A DNA stretch of 64,000 bases, from the NCBI RefSeq assembly GCF_000717595.1, contig NZ_JNZO01000028.1:1-64000 (forward strand). Reading direction: 5' to 3'. A model generated the notes under the pieces. The model saw only the letters and a program-made list of their open reading frames with translations. It was not told the origin of the DNA and ran no database searches. This DNA is from Streptomyces flavochromogenes. Its GTDB lineage: Bacteria > Actinomycetota > Actinomycetes > Streptomycetales > Streptomycetaceae. Shown piece after piece: positions 17,433 through 25,001 of the stretch. Within the stretch, counting starts at the first letter, position 1, and every line of letters begins with the position of its first letter. A program made the position numbers and the translations under genes.

Positions 17433-17969
17433 GTGCGAGGACGAGTCGTGGTCGGGACGAACGGATCCCTGGGGAGCCTGGCGGCCCTGCACGAGGCCGC
17501 GACTCAGGCCCGGGCGCGGGATGCGGAGCTGCTGGTCGTACTGGCCTGGCAACCGCCCGGCGGCGGCCCCGGCAACCGGGCCTCCTGCGGGCCCTCCGTA
17601 CTCGCCGACTGCCGGGACGCGGCGGCCGCGCTGCTGCGGGAGACCCTCGAAGCCCTCGGCGCCTGCCGGCCGGGCGCGGCTCCGGTCGGGCGCATGGTCC
17701 GGGGCACTCCCGGTGTCGTCCTCGTCGACGCGATCAACGGCCCGGGCGACCTCCTTGTCGTCGGCACCGGCTCGCGCGGGCTGCTCCGGGTGCTGCGGCC
17801 GTCGGTAGCCCGCTACTGCCTGGCCCACGCCCCGTGCCCGGTTCTCGCGGTGCCGCCCAGCCCTCTCCAGGCGGACCTGGAGCATCTGCAGCGCCTCACG
17901 GACGTCGCGGTGGGCCGCGGCCTGTTCCTGGCGCAGGGGTCGGGGCGTGGTCCGGACGAGGACGAGTGA
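17433..17969 (+). CDS. Universal stress protein family protein
   Basis: A single UspA-type domain: strand and loop RVVVGTNGSLGSLAALHEAA (residues about 4-22), strand ELLVVLAWQPPGGG, and the nucleotide-loop segment DLLVVGTGSRGLLRVLRPSV leading to the closing strand CPVLAVPPS near residue 143. It probably binds ATP or AMP and acts in stress adaptation. The last ~35 residues lie outside the domain, in a region whose coding signature is stronger on the opposite strand, so the natural stop may have been lost. The GTG at 17433 has GAGGAAG about 12 nt upstream. Confidence 0.75.
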   Translation: MRGRVVVGTNGSLGSLAALHEAATQARARDAELLVVLAWQPPGGGPGNRASCGPSVLADCRDAAAALLRETLEALGACRPGAAPVGRMVRGTPGVVLVDAINGPGDLLVVGTGSRGLLRVLRPSVARYCLAHAPCPVLAVPPSPLQADLEHLQRLTDVAVGRGLFLAQGSGRGPDEDE

Positions 17970-18083
17970 GCCCTCGTACGTGGGTCGTGTGCGCAGGTCG
18001 GCGAAGCGCTCGTCCAGGGCGCCGGACGTCAGGTCGTGGCGCAGGGTGCGGTCGAGTCTTTCGCGGACGCCGTCGTCGACGAA
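17862..18083 (-). pseudogene. Remnant of a gene of unknown family, under the tail of the USP gene
   Basis: On the minus strand, about 75 codons (starting FVDDGVRERLDRTLRHDLTS, then ALDERFADLRTRPTYEGSLV) show strong third-position GC and protein-like composition. There is no start codon at the 5' end and no stop where the coding signature ends, because it runs into the shadow of the universal stress protein gene. It looks like an internal fragment left by deletion. The parent family is not recognised. The rest of 17970-18514 holds nothing else I can support. Confidence 0.4.
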
Positions 18084-18514
18084 GCCCGGGCGGGGCGGGG
18101 AGGAAACCGGGCTCCGGTGCCCTCGCCGGGCCGCTGCCGCCGCAGGGTTCCTGCGCGCCGAACACCGCGGACAGCGCTCAGGACCCTCCTGGTCCGGTTG
18201 GCCCGGCGGCGAGAGCCACTCCGTCGCCGGGGCCGGTGTGAGCAGTGAATCAGTCGTCACCCCGGCGTGACGACTGGACACAGACACGGAAACAGGCCGA
18301 AGGCCGAGGTCGGTACAGTGGATCATCCAAGAGGGGATAGCGCTTCTGTGCTTCACATCTGCTGGGCTGCTGATGGTTTCAGGTTCGCTGGTGCGGAGGC
18401 ACCGAGCGTCGTGTGCGAGGCGGTTCGGCGCGCGGAGCCTCCCTTCCGGTACGGACGATCGTGACGCAGGTCACAGAAGTGCCGACTGTTCCGTTTCCGG
18501 CTTCGCGAGGCGTG

Positions 18515-18730
18515 ATGTCCATGACCCTGTCCATGCGCAATCAGTTCCCCGGCACGGTCACGTCCGTCACCGCCGGCGAGGCGATGGCGTCGGTGAAGGT
18601 GCGCCTGGCCGGTGGCCAGGACATCACCGCCGCGATCACCGCAGACGCCGTCGAGGACCTGGGTCTGCACGCCGACACCTCCGTCGTCGCGCTGATCAAG
18701 TCGCCCGAGATCTCCCTCGCTTCGGCCTGA
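18515..18730 (+). CDS. mop: Molbindin (Mop domain) protein
   Basis: A 71-residue protein made of a single Mop/TOBE domain, the small OB-fold that oligomerises and binds molybdate or tungstate in the cytosol. RNQFPGTVTSVTAGEAMASV and LAGGQDITAAITADAVEDLG are the two halves of the domain, and LIKSPEISLAS ends it. It probably stores or buffers molybdate delivered by the ModABC system encoded convergently just downstream. GAGG precedes both possible starts (ATG 18515 or 18521); I keep the first. The C-terminal TOBE of ModC and the two HTH-Mop proteins nearby share this fold. Confidence 0.9.
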   Translation: MSMTLSMRNQFPGTVTSVTAGEAMASVKVRLAGGQDITAAITADAVEDLGLHADTSVVALIKSPEISLASA

Positions 18731-18753
18731 CCCCGCGCCTCGCGGAAGCGGGG
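18731..18753. terminator. Hairpin between convergent mop and modBC
   Basis: CCCCGC pairs with GCGGGG around an 11-nt loop immediately after the mop stop and before the modBC stop. The stem is short (6 bp), so this is a tentative bidirectional terminator. Confidence 0.5.
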
Positions 18754-18781
18754 GCGGGGTGAAGAGGGGAACGCGGTCCCG

Positions 18782-20737
18782 TCACAGCGGAACGATCGTC
18801 GCCTCCGTCGCCTTGACGCTCGTCCAGACGGACACCCCGTCGGCGAGGCCGAGTTCGGTCGCCGACTGCGGTGTGATCTCGGCGACCAGGTCGGGGGCCC
18901 GGTCCGAGGTGATCAGGATCCGGAGCCGGCTGCCGCTCGCCGTGATCTCGCGTACGGTGCCGGGCCAGACGTTACGAGGGCTGCCCGCGGGCTTCTCGCG
19001 GTGGACGGACACCGCCTCGGGCGCGACGATCGCGAGCGCGGGGGTGCCGGGCGGCGGCGGGTCGGTCGCGACCAGGTTTCCGCCGCCGTCCAGCGCGAGG
19101 CCCTCCGGGGTCGCCGTGCCCGGCCAGGCGTTGCGGCCGAGCATGCGGGCGACCCAGGGGGACCGGGGGTGCCGGGTGACTTCGACGGGGGCCGCGTCCT
19201 GGAGGGCCCGGCCCTCGTCGAGGACGAGGACGCGGTCGGCGAGCGAGACCGCTTCGACCGGGTCGTGGGTGACGATCAGACAGACGCCGCCGAAGCCGGT
19301 GAGGTGGGTGCGCAGGGTGTGGCGTACATGGGCACGGGTGGTCTGGTCGAGCGCGGCGAGCGGTTCGTCGAGGACGAGGAGCCGGGGCCTGGCGGCCAGC
19401 GCCCGGGCCAGGGCGACGCGCTGGGCCTGCCCGCCGGAGAGCTGGGTCGGCCTGCGATGGGCGAGAGGGCCGACGCCGAGCCGGTCGAGCCAGGTCTGGG
19501 CCTCGCGCCGGGCCTCGGCACGTCCGACGCCCTGGGCGCGGAGTCCGTACGCCGTGTTCGCGAGGGCGCTCATGTGCGGGAACAGCGCGCCGTCCTGGGG
19601 GACCCAGGCGACATGCCGTCGGTGCGGGGGCAGCGCGGTGACGTCCTCGTCGCCGAGCCGCAGACCGGCGTGGGCGCGGGGGGTGAGGCCGAGGAGGGCG
19701 CGGAGCAGCGTGGTCTTTCCGGCGCCGTTGGGGCCCACGACGGCGATGGTCGTGCCCGGGGCGGCGTCCAGGGTGAGTCGGGTGAAGCCGGTGACCTCGG
19801 CGTGCAGCGCCCAGCGTTCGGTGTCCTTCGGTGTGGCGGGTGCGGGAGGAGCCTGCGGGATCGGCGCCGGCTCCTCCCGCCCGGCCTCCGGGGCGGGGCG
19901 GGGACGACGGTCCGAGGGCGTCCCCGTCCACCGGCCGCGCAGGGCGATCAGGACGCCCATGGCGATGGCGAGGAGCAGGAGCGAGACGGAGGTGGCGGCC
20001 TCGGGCTCGTCCTGGAGCAGGAGGTAGACCTGCAGCGGCAGCGTCTGCGTCGTTCCCGGCAGGTTTCCGGCGAAGGTGATCGTGGCGCCGAACTCGCCCA
20101 GCGCCCGTGCCCAGGTGAGGGCCGCGCCCGCGATCAGGCCGGGCGCGACCATCGGCAGTGTGACCGTGAAGAAGACCCGTACCGGCGAGGCGCCGAGCGA
20201 GGCCGCCGTCTCCTCGTACCGCGGCCGCAGCCCGCCGAGCGCGCCTTCCAGGCTGATCACGAGGAACGGCATCGCGACGAACGTGGCCGCGATGACGGCC
20301 CCTGACGTGTGGAACGGGAAGACGACGCCGAAGGTGCTTTCGAGCCAGGGGCCGAGGAGCCCGCGTCGGCCGAAGGCGAGCAGCAGCGCCACACCGCCGA
20401 CCGTCGGCGGCAGCACCATCGGCAGCAGGACGAGTGAGCGGACGAGGGCCTTGCCGGGGAACGGCACGCGGGCCAGCAGCCAGGCGAGCGGCACACCGAG
20501 CAGCAGGGAGAGCCCCAGCGCCCAGAACGACACGACGAGGGAGAGTTTCAGCGCCTCGACCGTGCCCGGTGAGCGGAGGTGGTCGGCGAGGGCGCCCCAC
20601 TCCGTCCGGACGAGGATGCCGAGCAGCGGCAGGGTCAGGAAGGCCACGGCCAGGAGCGCGGGCAGCGCGAGGGCCAGGGGCGGCCGGGTGCCGGCCGTGC
20701 GTGCGTCTGCTCGTTTCATCGACGACCCCGAAGACAT
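18782..20737 (-). CDS. modBC: Molybdate ABC transporter, fused permease and ATPase (ModB-ModC)
   Basis: A 651-residue fusion. Residues about 15-265 are a ModB permease with about five transmembrane helices and the EAA-type loop EETAASLGASPVRVFFTVTLP. A proline-rich linker (about 275-300) leads to ModC. Walker A is GPNGAGKTT, the signature is LSGGQAQRVALARALA, Walker B is LLVLDEPLAALD, and the switch histidine is in VTHD. A C-terminal TOBE/Mop domain ends with VWTSVKATEATI. It imports molybdate across the cell membrane with ModA. It follows modA by 64 bp in the same operon. Fused ModBC proteins are common in actinomycetes. Confidence 0.95.
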   Translation of the reverse strand: MSSGSSMKRADARTAGTRPPLALALPALLAVAFLTLPLLGILVRTEWGALADHLRSPGTVEALKLSLVVSFWALGLSLLLGVPLAWLLARVPFPGKALVRSLVLLPMVLPPTVGGVALLLAFGRRGLLGPWLESTFGVVFPFHTSGAVIAATFVAMPFLVISLEGALGGLRPRYEETAASLGASPVRVFFTVTLPMVAPGLIAGAALTWARALGEFGATITFAGNLPGTTQTLPLQVYLLLQDEPEAATSVSLLLLAIAMGVLIALRGRWTGTPSDRRPRPAPEAGREEPAPIPQAPPAPATPKDTERWALHAEVTGFTRLTLDAAPGTTIAVVGPNGAGKTTLLRALLGLTPRAHAGLRLGDEDVTALPPHRRHVAWVPQDGALFPHMSALANTAYGLRAQGVGRAEARREAQTWLDRLGVGPLAHRRPTQLSGGQAQRVALARALAARPRLLVLDEPLAALDQTTRAHVRHTLRTHLTGFGGVCLIVTHDPVEAVSLADRVLVLDEGRALQDAAPVEVTRHPRSPWVARMLGRNAWPGTATPEGLALDGGGNLVATDPPPPGTPALAIVAPEAVSVHREKPAGSPRNVWPGTVREITASGSRLRILITSDRAPDLVAEITPQSATELGLADGVSVWTSVKATEATIVPL

Positions 20738-20801
20738 GAGGGAGGAGGGCTGCCCGTTCCCCCGGGACGGGCAGCCCTCACGATCTGGTGATCCCGGCCG
20801 G

Positions 20802-21632
20802 TCACGGCTTCTGGAAGCCGGCGTCCTGGAGGATCTTCCGGCCTTCGGGCGAGGAAAGCCAGGCGACGAACGCGGCGGCCGCCTCGGCGTTCTCGGAGTC
20901 CTTGATCGTGGCGGCCGGGTACTTCGCGATGGCGTTCTGGTCGTCGGGGATCTCGACGGCGTCGACCTTGTCCGCCGCGCTCGCGGCGTCCGTCTTGTAG
21001 ACGAGGCCGGCGTCGGCCTCGCCGAGCTCGACCTTGCTGAGGACGGCGCGCACGTTGGGCTCCTGGGAGACCGGCTTCACCGTGACCTTCTGGGCGTCCA
21101 GGATCTGCTTGCTGTACTTGCCGGCCGGGACCTCGGGGGCGGCGAGGACGACCTTGAGCCTGGTGTCGGCCAGGTCCTTCAGGTCGTCGACCTTGAAGGG
21201 GTTGCCCTCGCCGGTGGCGATGACGAGCCGGTTCTTCGCGATGATCGCGGGGGTGCCGGTGTCGGCCTTCACCTTGTCCATGCTCTTGGTGTCGGCGGTG
21301 ACCAGGACGTCGGCGGGCGAGCCCTGCGAGACCTGCGCGACGAGCTCCTGCGAGCCGGCGAAGGAGAAGGTGAGCTTCGTGCCCGGGTGGGACTTCTCGT
21401 ACGCCGCACCGGCGGTCTTGAAGACGTCTGTGAGCGAGGCGGCGGCGAGCACGGTCAGGTTCGCCGCGGGCGCGCCGCTCGCGGAGCCGGTGGCGGAGGC
21501 CGAACCGGAGGGGCCGGCGGCGTCCGCCTTGGTGTCGTCGCTGTTCCCGCAGGCCGCGAGCGGCACCAGCAGGGCGGCGGTGAGCACTGCGGCGGCGGTA
21601 CGACGTCTGGTGGGGGTGAGCGTGAGGGGCAT
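20802..21632 (-). CDS. modA: Molybdate-binding lipoprotein ModA
   Basis: A 276-residue substrate-binding protein of the molybdate ABC importer. A lipoprotein signal ends at C28 (LLVPLAAC). A Ser/Gly/Ala linker precedes NLTVLAAASLTDVFKTAG, the canonical ModA opening whose serine contacts the oxyanion. TFSFAGSQELVAQVSQGSPADVLVTAD supplies further ligand residues, and EADAGLVYKTDA is the conserved hinge segment. It is extracytoplasmic and membrane-anchored. It is the middle gene of a regulator-modA-modBC operon; no separate promoter is obvious in the 89-bp upstream gap. Confidence 0.95.
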   Translation of the reverse strand: MPLTLTPTRRRTAAAVLTAALLVPLAACGNSDDTKADAAGPSGSASATGSASGAPAANLTVLAAASLTDVFKTAGAAYEKSHPGTKLTFSFAGSQELVAQVSQGSPADVLVTADTKSMDKVKADTGTPAIIAKNRLVIATGEGNPFKVDDLKDLADTRLKVVLAAPEVPAGKYSKQILDAQKVTVKPVSQEPNVRAVLSKVELGEADAGLVYKTDAASAADKVDAVEIPDDQNAIAKYPAATIKDSENAEAAAAFVAWLSSPEGRKILQDAGFQKP

Positions 21633-21721
21633 GAGGGTCTGGACTCCTTGACGGGAACGGAAGGTGCGGTGGGAGGCGGCCGCGCCGACGGCCGAGAAGC
21701 TCGGTACTGCGTGAGGGATGG

Positions 21722-22120
21722 TCAGGTGCGATCGATGTGCACGCTGGTCGACTTCACGCGGGCGGTGGCCTGCATGCCGACTTCCAGTCCCAGTTCCTCC
21801 ACGGCCTCACGGGTGAGGAGGGAGACGAGCCGGTGCGGACCGGCCTGGATCGTGACCTGGGCCGCGACGTCGCCGAGCCTGATCGCCGTGACGATCCCCG
21901 GGAACGCGTTGCGCGCCGAGGTGTACGACGCGTCGTCGTCGTCGCCCTGCGCGATCTCCGCGGAGAACTCCGCGAGCGACTTCCCGTCGATGACGCGCCG
22001 ACCGCTCTCGTCGCGGTGGGTCGCAACCCTGCCCGCGTCCGCCAAGCGCCGTGCCGTGTCCGGGCTGACGCCCAGCAGACGAGCGGCCTGCCCGATCGTG
22101 TAGGACTGCATATGCGACAC
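21722..22120 (-). CDS. HTH-Mop (TOBE) molybdate-responsive regulator, copy 1
   Basis: A 132-residue two-domain protein. The N-terminus is a MerR/excisionase-like helix-turn-helix (YTIGQAARLLGVSPDTARRL, residues about 7-26). The C-terminus is a single Mop/TOBE domain (ARNAFPGIVTAIRLGDVAAQ onward, ending VKSTSVHID). This layout predicts a molybdate-sensing transcription factor analogous to ModE. It is the first gene of the modABC operon and likely controls it. A close paralogue of identical length lies at 22945-23343. The start is GTG 22120, with ATG 22111 as alternative; neither has a strong ribosome-binding site. Confidence 0.85.
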   Translation of the reverse strand: MSHMQSYTIGQAARLLGVSPDTARRLADAGRVATHRDESGRRVIDGKSLAEFSAEIAQGDDDDASYTSARNAFPGIVTAIRLGDVAAQVTIQAGPHRLVSLLTREAVEELGLEVGMQATARVKSTSVHIDRT

Positions 22121-22217
22121 CGTAGGCCGAGTCTGATCTCATCTGCAACAACTTCGTGGGACTCTCCATCGCGAATGAGAGGTGGGTTGGAGGAAGTGAC
22201 GACAGTGGCCGACGGTG

Positions 22218-22545
22218 TCACCTGCTGATACGCGGGTCCCAGGCCTCGGTCCTCGCCCGGCGGTCGAGGGCGAGCCAGACGCGGTCGCGGGTGACGGGCA
22301 GCTCGGTGAAACGGATACCCGTGGCGTCCCGCAGGGCGTTGGCGAAGGCCGGGGCGACCGGGTTGAACGGGCTCTCGCTCATGGACTTCGCCCCGAGCGG
22401 GCCGATCGCGTCGGACGTCTCCGTGAGGTGGACTCGGCGGTGCCGACGGCGATGTCGTACGTGCCGTCCTCGAGCAGCGACACGCGGGCGTCGGCGTAGT
22501 GGCCACCGGGCGGTCCGGTGGCGATCATCGCCATCGCGGTGCCCT
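22218..22545 (-). pseudogene. Remnant of xanthine dehydrogenase/molybdopterin-binding subunit
   Basis: Two pieces of a molybdenum hydroxylase large subunit lie in different frames. The upstream piece reads GTAMAMIATGPPGGHYADAR then VSLLEDGTYDIAVGTAE. The downstream piece reads AIGPLGAKSMSESPFNPVAP then ANALRDATGIRFTELP to a proper stop at 22218. In intact enzymes these are separated by roughly 200 residues, so there has been an internal deletion with a frameshift at about 22430. No N-terminal part remains. The gene once encoded a molybdopterin enzyme of purine or aldehyde oxidation, which fits its place beside the molybdate uptake genes. Confidence 0.85.
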
Positions 22546-22553
22546 GGTCGGAG

Positions 22554-22934
22554 CTGAACACCGCGCTGTCGGAGGCCCGTTACGCCCTCGCGGCGGCCCG
22601 CACCACGACACGTTCGGCTCCACCGGTCGCCGGGCTCAGTGACCTCGACGGCCTCGCCCTGCTGCTGGGCGGCGTCCCCGAGGCGGTACGGGAGGTCTAC
22701 CGCCGGACGGCCCTCGGACCCCTGCTGGACGGCGGGCGGTCGGGGGGCATGCTCCTGGAGACCCTGGAGGTCTTCCTGGCGCACGACTGTTCCTGGACAC
22801 GCACCGCCGAGGCCCTGCACATCCACGTCAACACGGTCCACTACCGCGTCGAACGCATCGAGACCCTCACCGGCCGGGACCTGTCCCGCCTCGACGACCG
22901 GGTGGACCTGAGCGCCGCCCTCCTCTGCCGCTGA
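22554..22934 (+). pseudogene. C-terminal remnant of a PucR/CdaR-type regulator
   Basis: About 126 codons encode the C-terminal helix-turn-helix region typical of PucR/CdaR proteins: ALSEARYALAAARTTT, then the long middle helix and FLAHDCSWTRTAEALHIHVN followed by TVHYRVERIETLTGRDLSRL. The N-terminal sensory part and a start codon are missing. The fragment abuts the xdh remnant head to head, so the junction at about 22550 is a deletion point joining two genes. PucR-type proteins regulate purine catabolism in other bacteria, which suits the neighbouring xdh fragment. Confidence 0.85.
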
Positions 22935-22944
22935 CCCGCGGCCG

Positions 22945-23343
22945 TCACGGCAGGTCGATGTGCACGCTGGTCGACTTCACCCGCGCCGTCACCGTCACCC
23001 CGACGTCGAGCCCCAGCTCCTCGACGGCCTCCCGGGTCACCAGGGACACCAGCCGGTGGGGCCCGGACTGCACCTCCACCTGCGCGGCCACGTCGTCGAT
23101 CCGCACCCCGGTGACGATCCCCACGAAGGAGTTCCGCACCGAGGTCGACACCTCGTCCTCGGGGACGGCGTGCAGCCCGGCCCCGCGCTCCTGGGCGAAG
23201 CGCGCGAGCCCCACCCCGTCGATCACCCGGTTGCCCGAGCTGTCCCGGTCCATGCGCGGACGACCGCCGTCCGCCCACCGGCGCACGGTCTCCGAACTCA
23301 CTCCGAGCAGCCGTGCGGCCTGCCCGATGCTGTACGACGGCAC
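22945..23343 (-). CDS. HTH-Mop (TOBE) molybdate-responsive regulator, copy 2
   Basis: A paralogue of the protein at 21722-22120, with the same 132-residue length. The helix-turn-helix YSIGQAARLLGVSSETVRRW is followed by a Mop domain, VRNSFVGIVTGVRIDDVAAQ, ending in the same VKSTSVHID tail. The GTG at 23343 is chosen because GGAG lies 7 nt upstream and it gives the same length as the paralogue. The last ~35 bp of the two genes are nearly identical in DNA. It stands alone behind the xdh/pucR scar, so it may have regulated that lost molybdoenzyme locus and may now control something else. Confidence 0.85.
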   Translation of the reverse strand: MPSYSIGQAARLLGVSSETVRRWADGGRPRMDRDSSGNRVIDGVGLARFAQERGAGLHAVPEDEVSTSVRNSFVGIVTGVRIDDVAAQVEVQSGPHRLVSLVTREAVEELGLDVGVTVTARVKSTSVHIDLP

Positions 23344-23449
23344 CCCCGCACTCCAGGTCACGCCGGACAGTCCCGTCGGGCAGCGCATGCGGGTCGTCCT
23401 TGTTCCCCCTCCCGAGACCAGCCGTGGGCCGGCCGACTAGGTTCGGGGC

Positions 23450-24109
23450 ATGACGACACCCCTCATCGGCAGTGCCTTCGACTCGCTCCGCCTCGACTCC
23501 GTGCCCGACCAGGAGGCGCTGCGCCAGGTCTACGCACTCCCCAACGACACGGCCGTGCGGAAGCAGATGACAGAACTCACCGAGAAGGCACGCCAGTTGA
23601 TCGGACTGTCCTCACTGGTCCTGGTCGCAAGCGCGGACGCGGAGGGCAACTGCGACGTTTCCCCGCGCGGCGGCCCCGCCGGGTTCGTCACCGTCCTCGA
23701 CGCGCGGACGGTGGCGATACCGGACGCGACGGGCAACAAGCGTCTGGACACCCTGCAGAACGTCATCGCGACGGGACGGGCCGGGCTGCTGTTCGTCATC
23801 CCGGGGCGCACCACGACGCTCAGGGTGAACGGTCGGGCCTGTGTCTCCACCCGTCCGGACCTGCTCTCGCAGCTGACCGCGGTGGGCAAGCCGCCGGCCA
23901 GCGCGCTGGTGGTGGGGATCGAGGAGGTGTATCCGCACTGCCCCAAGTCGCTTCTGCGCAGCGGGGCCTGGAAGCCGGAGCAGTGGCTGTCGGCGGACGC
24001 GCAGCCGACCTCGGCCGAGGTGACACTGGCCCAGCTGCGGATGCCGGAGCTGACGATCGCCGACATCGAGCAGGCGGAGGCGGACTCGCTGAAGTACCGC
24101 TACGAGTGA
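23450..24109 (+). CDS. MSMEG_1061-type FMN-dependent PPOX flavoprotein
   Basis: A 219-residue pyridoxamine-phosphate-oxidase-like flavoprotein. The split-barrel core includes SSLVLVASADAEGNCDVSPR then GGPAGFVTVLD, the FMN-contact segment IPDATGNKRLDTLQNVIATG, and TLRVNGRACVSTRPDLL, all typical of the MSMEG_1061 subgroup. The C-terminal YPHCPKSLLRSGAWKPEQW is another family hallmark. It probably binds FMN or F420 and reduces small molecules; the substrate is not known. The ATG at 23450 is 106 bp from the divergent regulator start, so the two may share a control region. Confidence 0.88.
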   Translation: MTTPLIGSAFDSLRLDSVPDQEALRQVYALPNDTAVRKQMTELTEKARQLIGLSSLVLVASADAEGNCDVSPRGGPAGFVTVLDARTVAIPDATGNKRLDTLQNVIATGRAGLLFVIPGRTTTLRVNGRACVSTRPDLLSQLTAVGKPPASALVVGIEEVYPHCPKSLLRSGAWKPEQWLSADAQPTSAEVTLAQLRMPELTIADIEQAEADSLKYRYE

Positions 24110-24173
24110 CGGGAAAGCGCTCCTTCGCCCGCCTGGTCGCACGGCCGGCCCCCGCCGCAGCCCGTTGCCCCGG

Positions 24174-24905
24174 TCACGGGTGCCTCGTGCCGTCTGCCTG
24201 CGCTTCACGGGGGTCGTCGGCAGGCGGGTCGCCCGCCCGCAGTTCCCGCCGCAGTGCGCGCAGCGCGGTCCGTTCCTCTGCGCGGCGCCGCAGCCAGGCG
24301 CGCCGTCGCCTGCGCGTCATGACGAGGAGAGGCTCGCCGTCGCCCGCGGGCCGGTGCTCCAGTTCCGTGAGGGAGACCTGGAGGTCGGCGGTGCCGGGGA
24401 CGGCGAGTTCGACGAGCCGGGCCATGCGGGTCTCGGTGTTCACCCTGCCGCTGACGGCGGGGGTGCGCAGCGCGGCGACCAGGCTGCCGAGGTAGCTGCC
24501 CGGCGGGGTGCCGTCAGGGACCGCGAGGGAGAAGCGGACCGTGGCGCGGCTCTTCGGCCGCACGGTGGCGGTGGCGGCGGAGTCCGGCCTCAGCCAGGCC
24601 CCGACCCCGCCCATCCTCTGGCCCTCTTGCGCGGGGGCCGGGCCGCCACCGGCCGCGTGGGTGACGTCGGCTCCGTAGACGTGGAAGGCCCGGGCCTCGT
24701 CGCTCTCGTTGTAGATGACCGCGGAGTCCTCGATCCGGGCGCCGGCCTTCAGCGCGTACCCGAAGTGCCCGCCGGTCAGCGTCGTCAGACCGTAGAGCCC
24801 GGCCTGCACGCCGAACGGCGCGCCCGCGGCGGATTCCGGTGGAGTGGGCGGGTGACGGGTGTACCGGCCCGTGCGTCGGTCGGTGATGTCGGTATCCGGC
24901 GTCAC
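24174..24905 (-). CDS. WxL/DUF916-like cell-surface protein, apparently truncated
   Basis: A 243-residue frame containing one DUF916-like beta domain: GHFGYALKAGARIEDSAVIY, RAFHVYGADVTHAA, TVRPKSRATVRFSLAVPDGT, then PGSYLGSLVAAL. Intact Streptomyces relatives have an N-terminal signal peptide and a transmembrane helix just before a basic tail. Here the signal peptide is missing, and the basic tail (RRRRRAWLRRRAEERTAL) follows DGEPLLVMT with no room for a membrane helix. The GTG start has no ribosome-binding site. It is likely a decaying gene that lost both export and anchoring segments, though a cytosolic product cannot be excluded. Confidence 0.5.
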   Translation of the reverse strand: MTPDTDITDRRTGRYTRHPPTPPESAAGAPFGVQAGLYGLTTLTGGHFGYALKAGARIEDSAVIYNESDEARAFHVYGADVTHAAGGGPAPAQEGQRMGGVGAWLRPDSAATATVRPKSRATVRFSLAVPDGTPPGSYLGSLVAALRTPAVSGRVNTETRMARLVELAVPGTADLQVSLTELEHRPAGDGEPLLVMTRRRRRAWLRRRAEERTALRALRRELRAGDPPADDPREAQADGTRHP

Positions 24906-25001
24906 CGACCGACGCTGCGCGCGTGGACCGGCGTGACGTTCTTCTCCAGGGTTTCGGAGTGTTCGGGAGCCGCGAGAATGTGGTGCCGGGGTGTACGCGG
25001 G

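Noticed and set aside
18300..18514. Molybdenum-cofactor riboswitch upstream of mop
   Set aside because: The mod context is suggestive, but no recognisable conserved aptamer segments could be aligned by eye.
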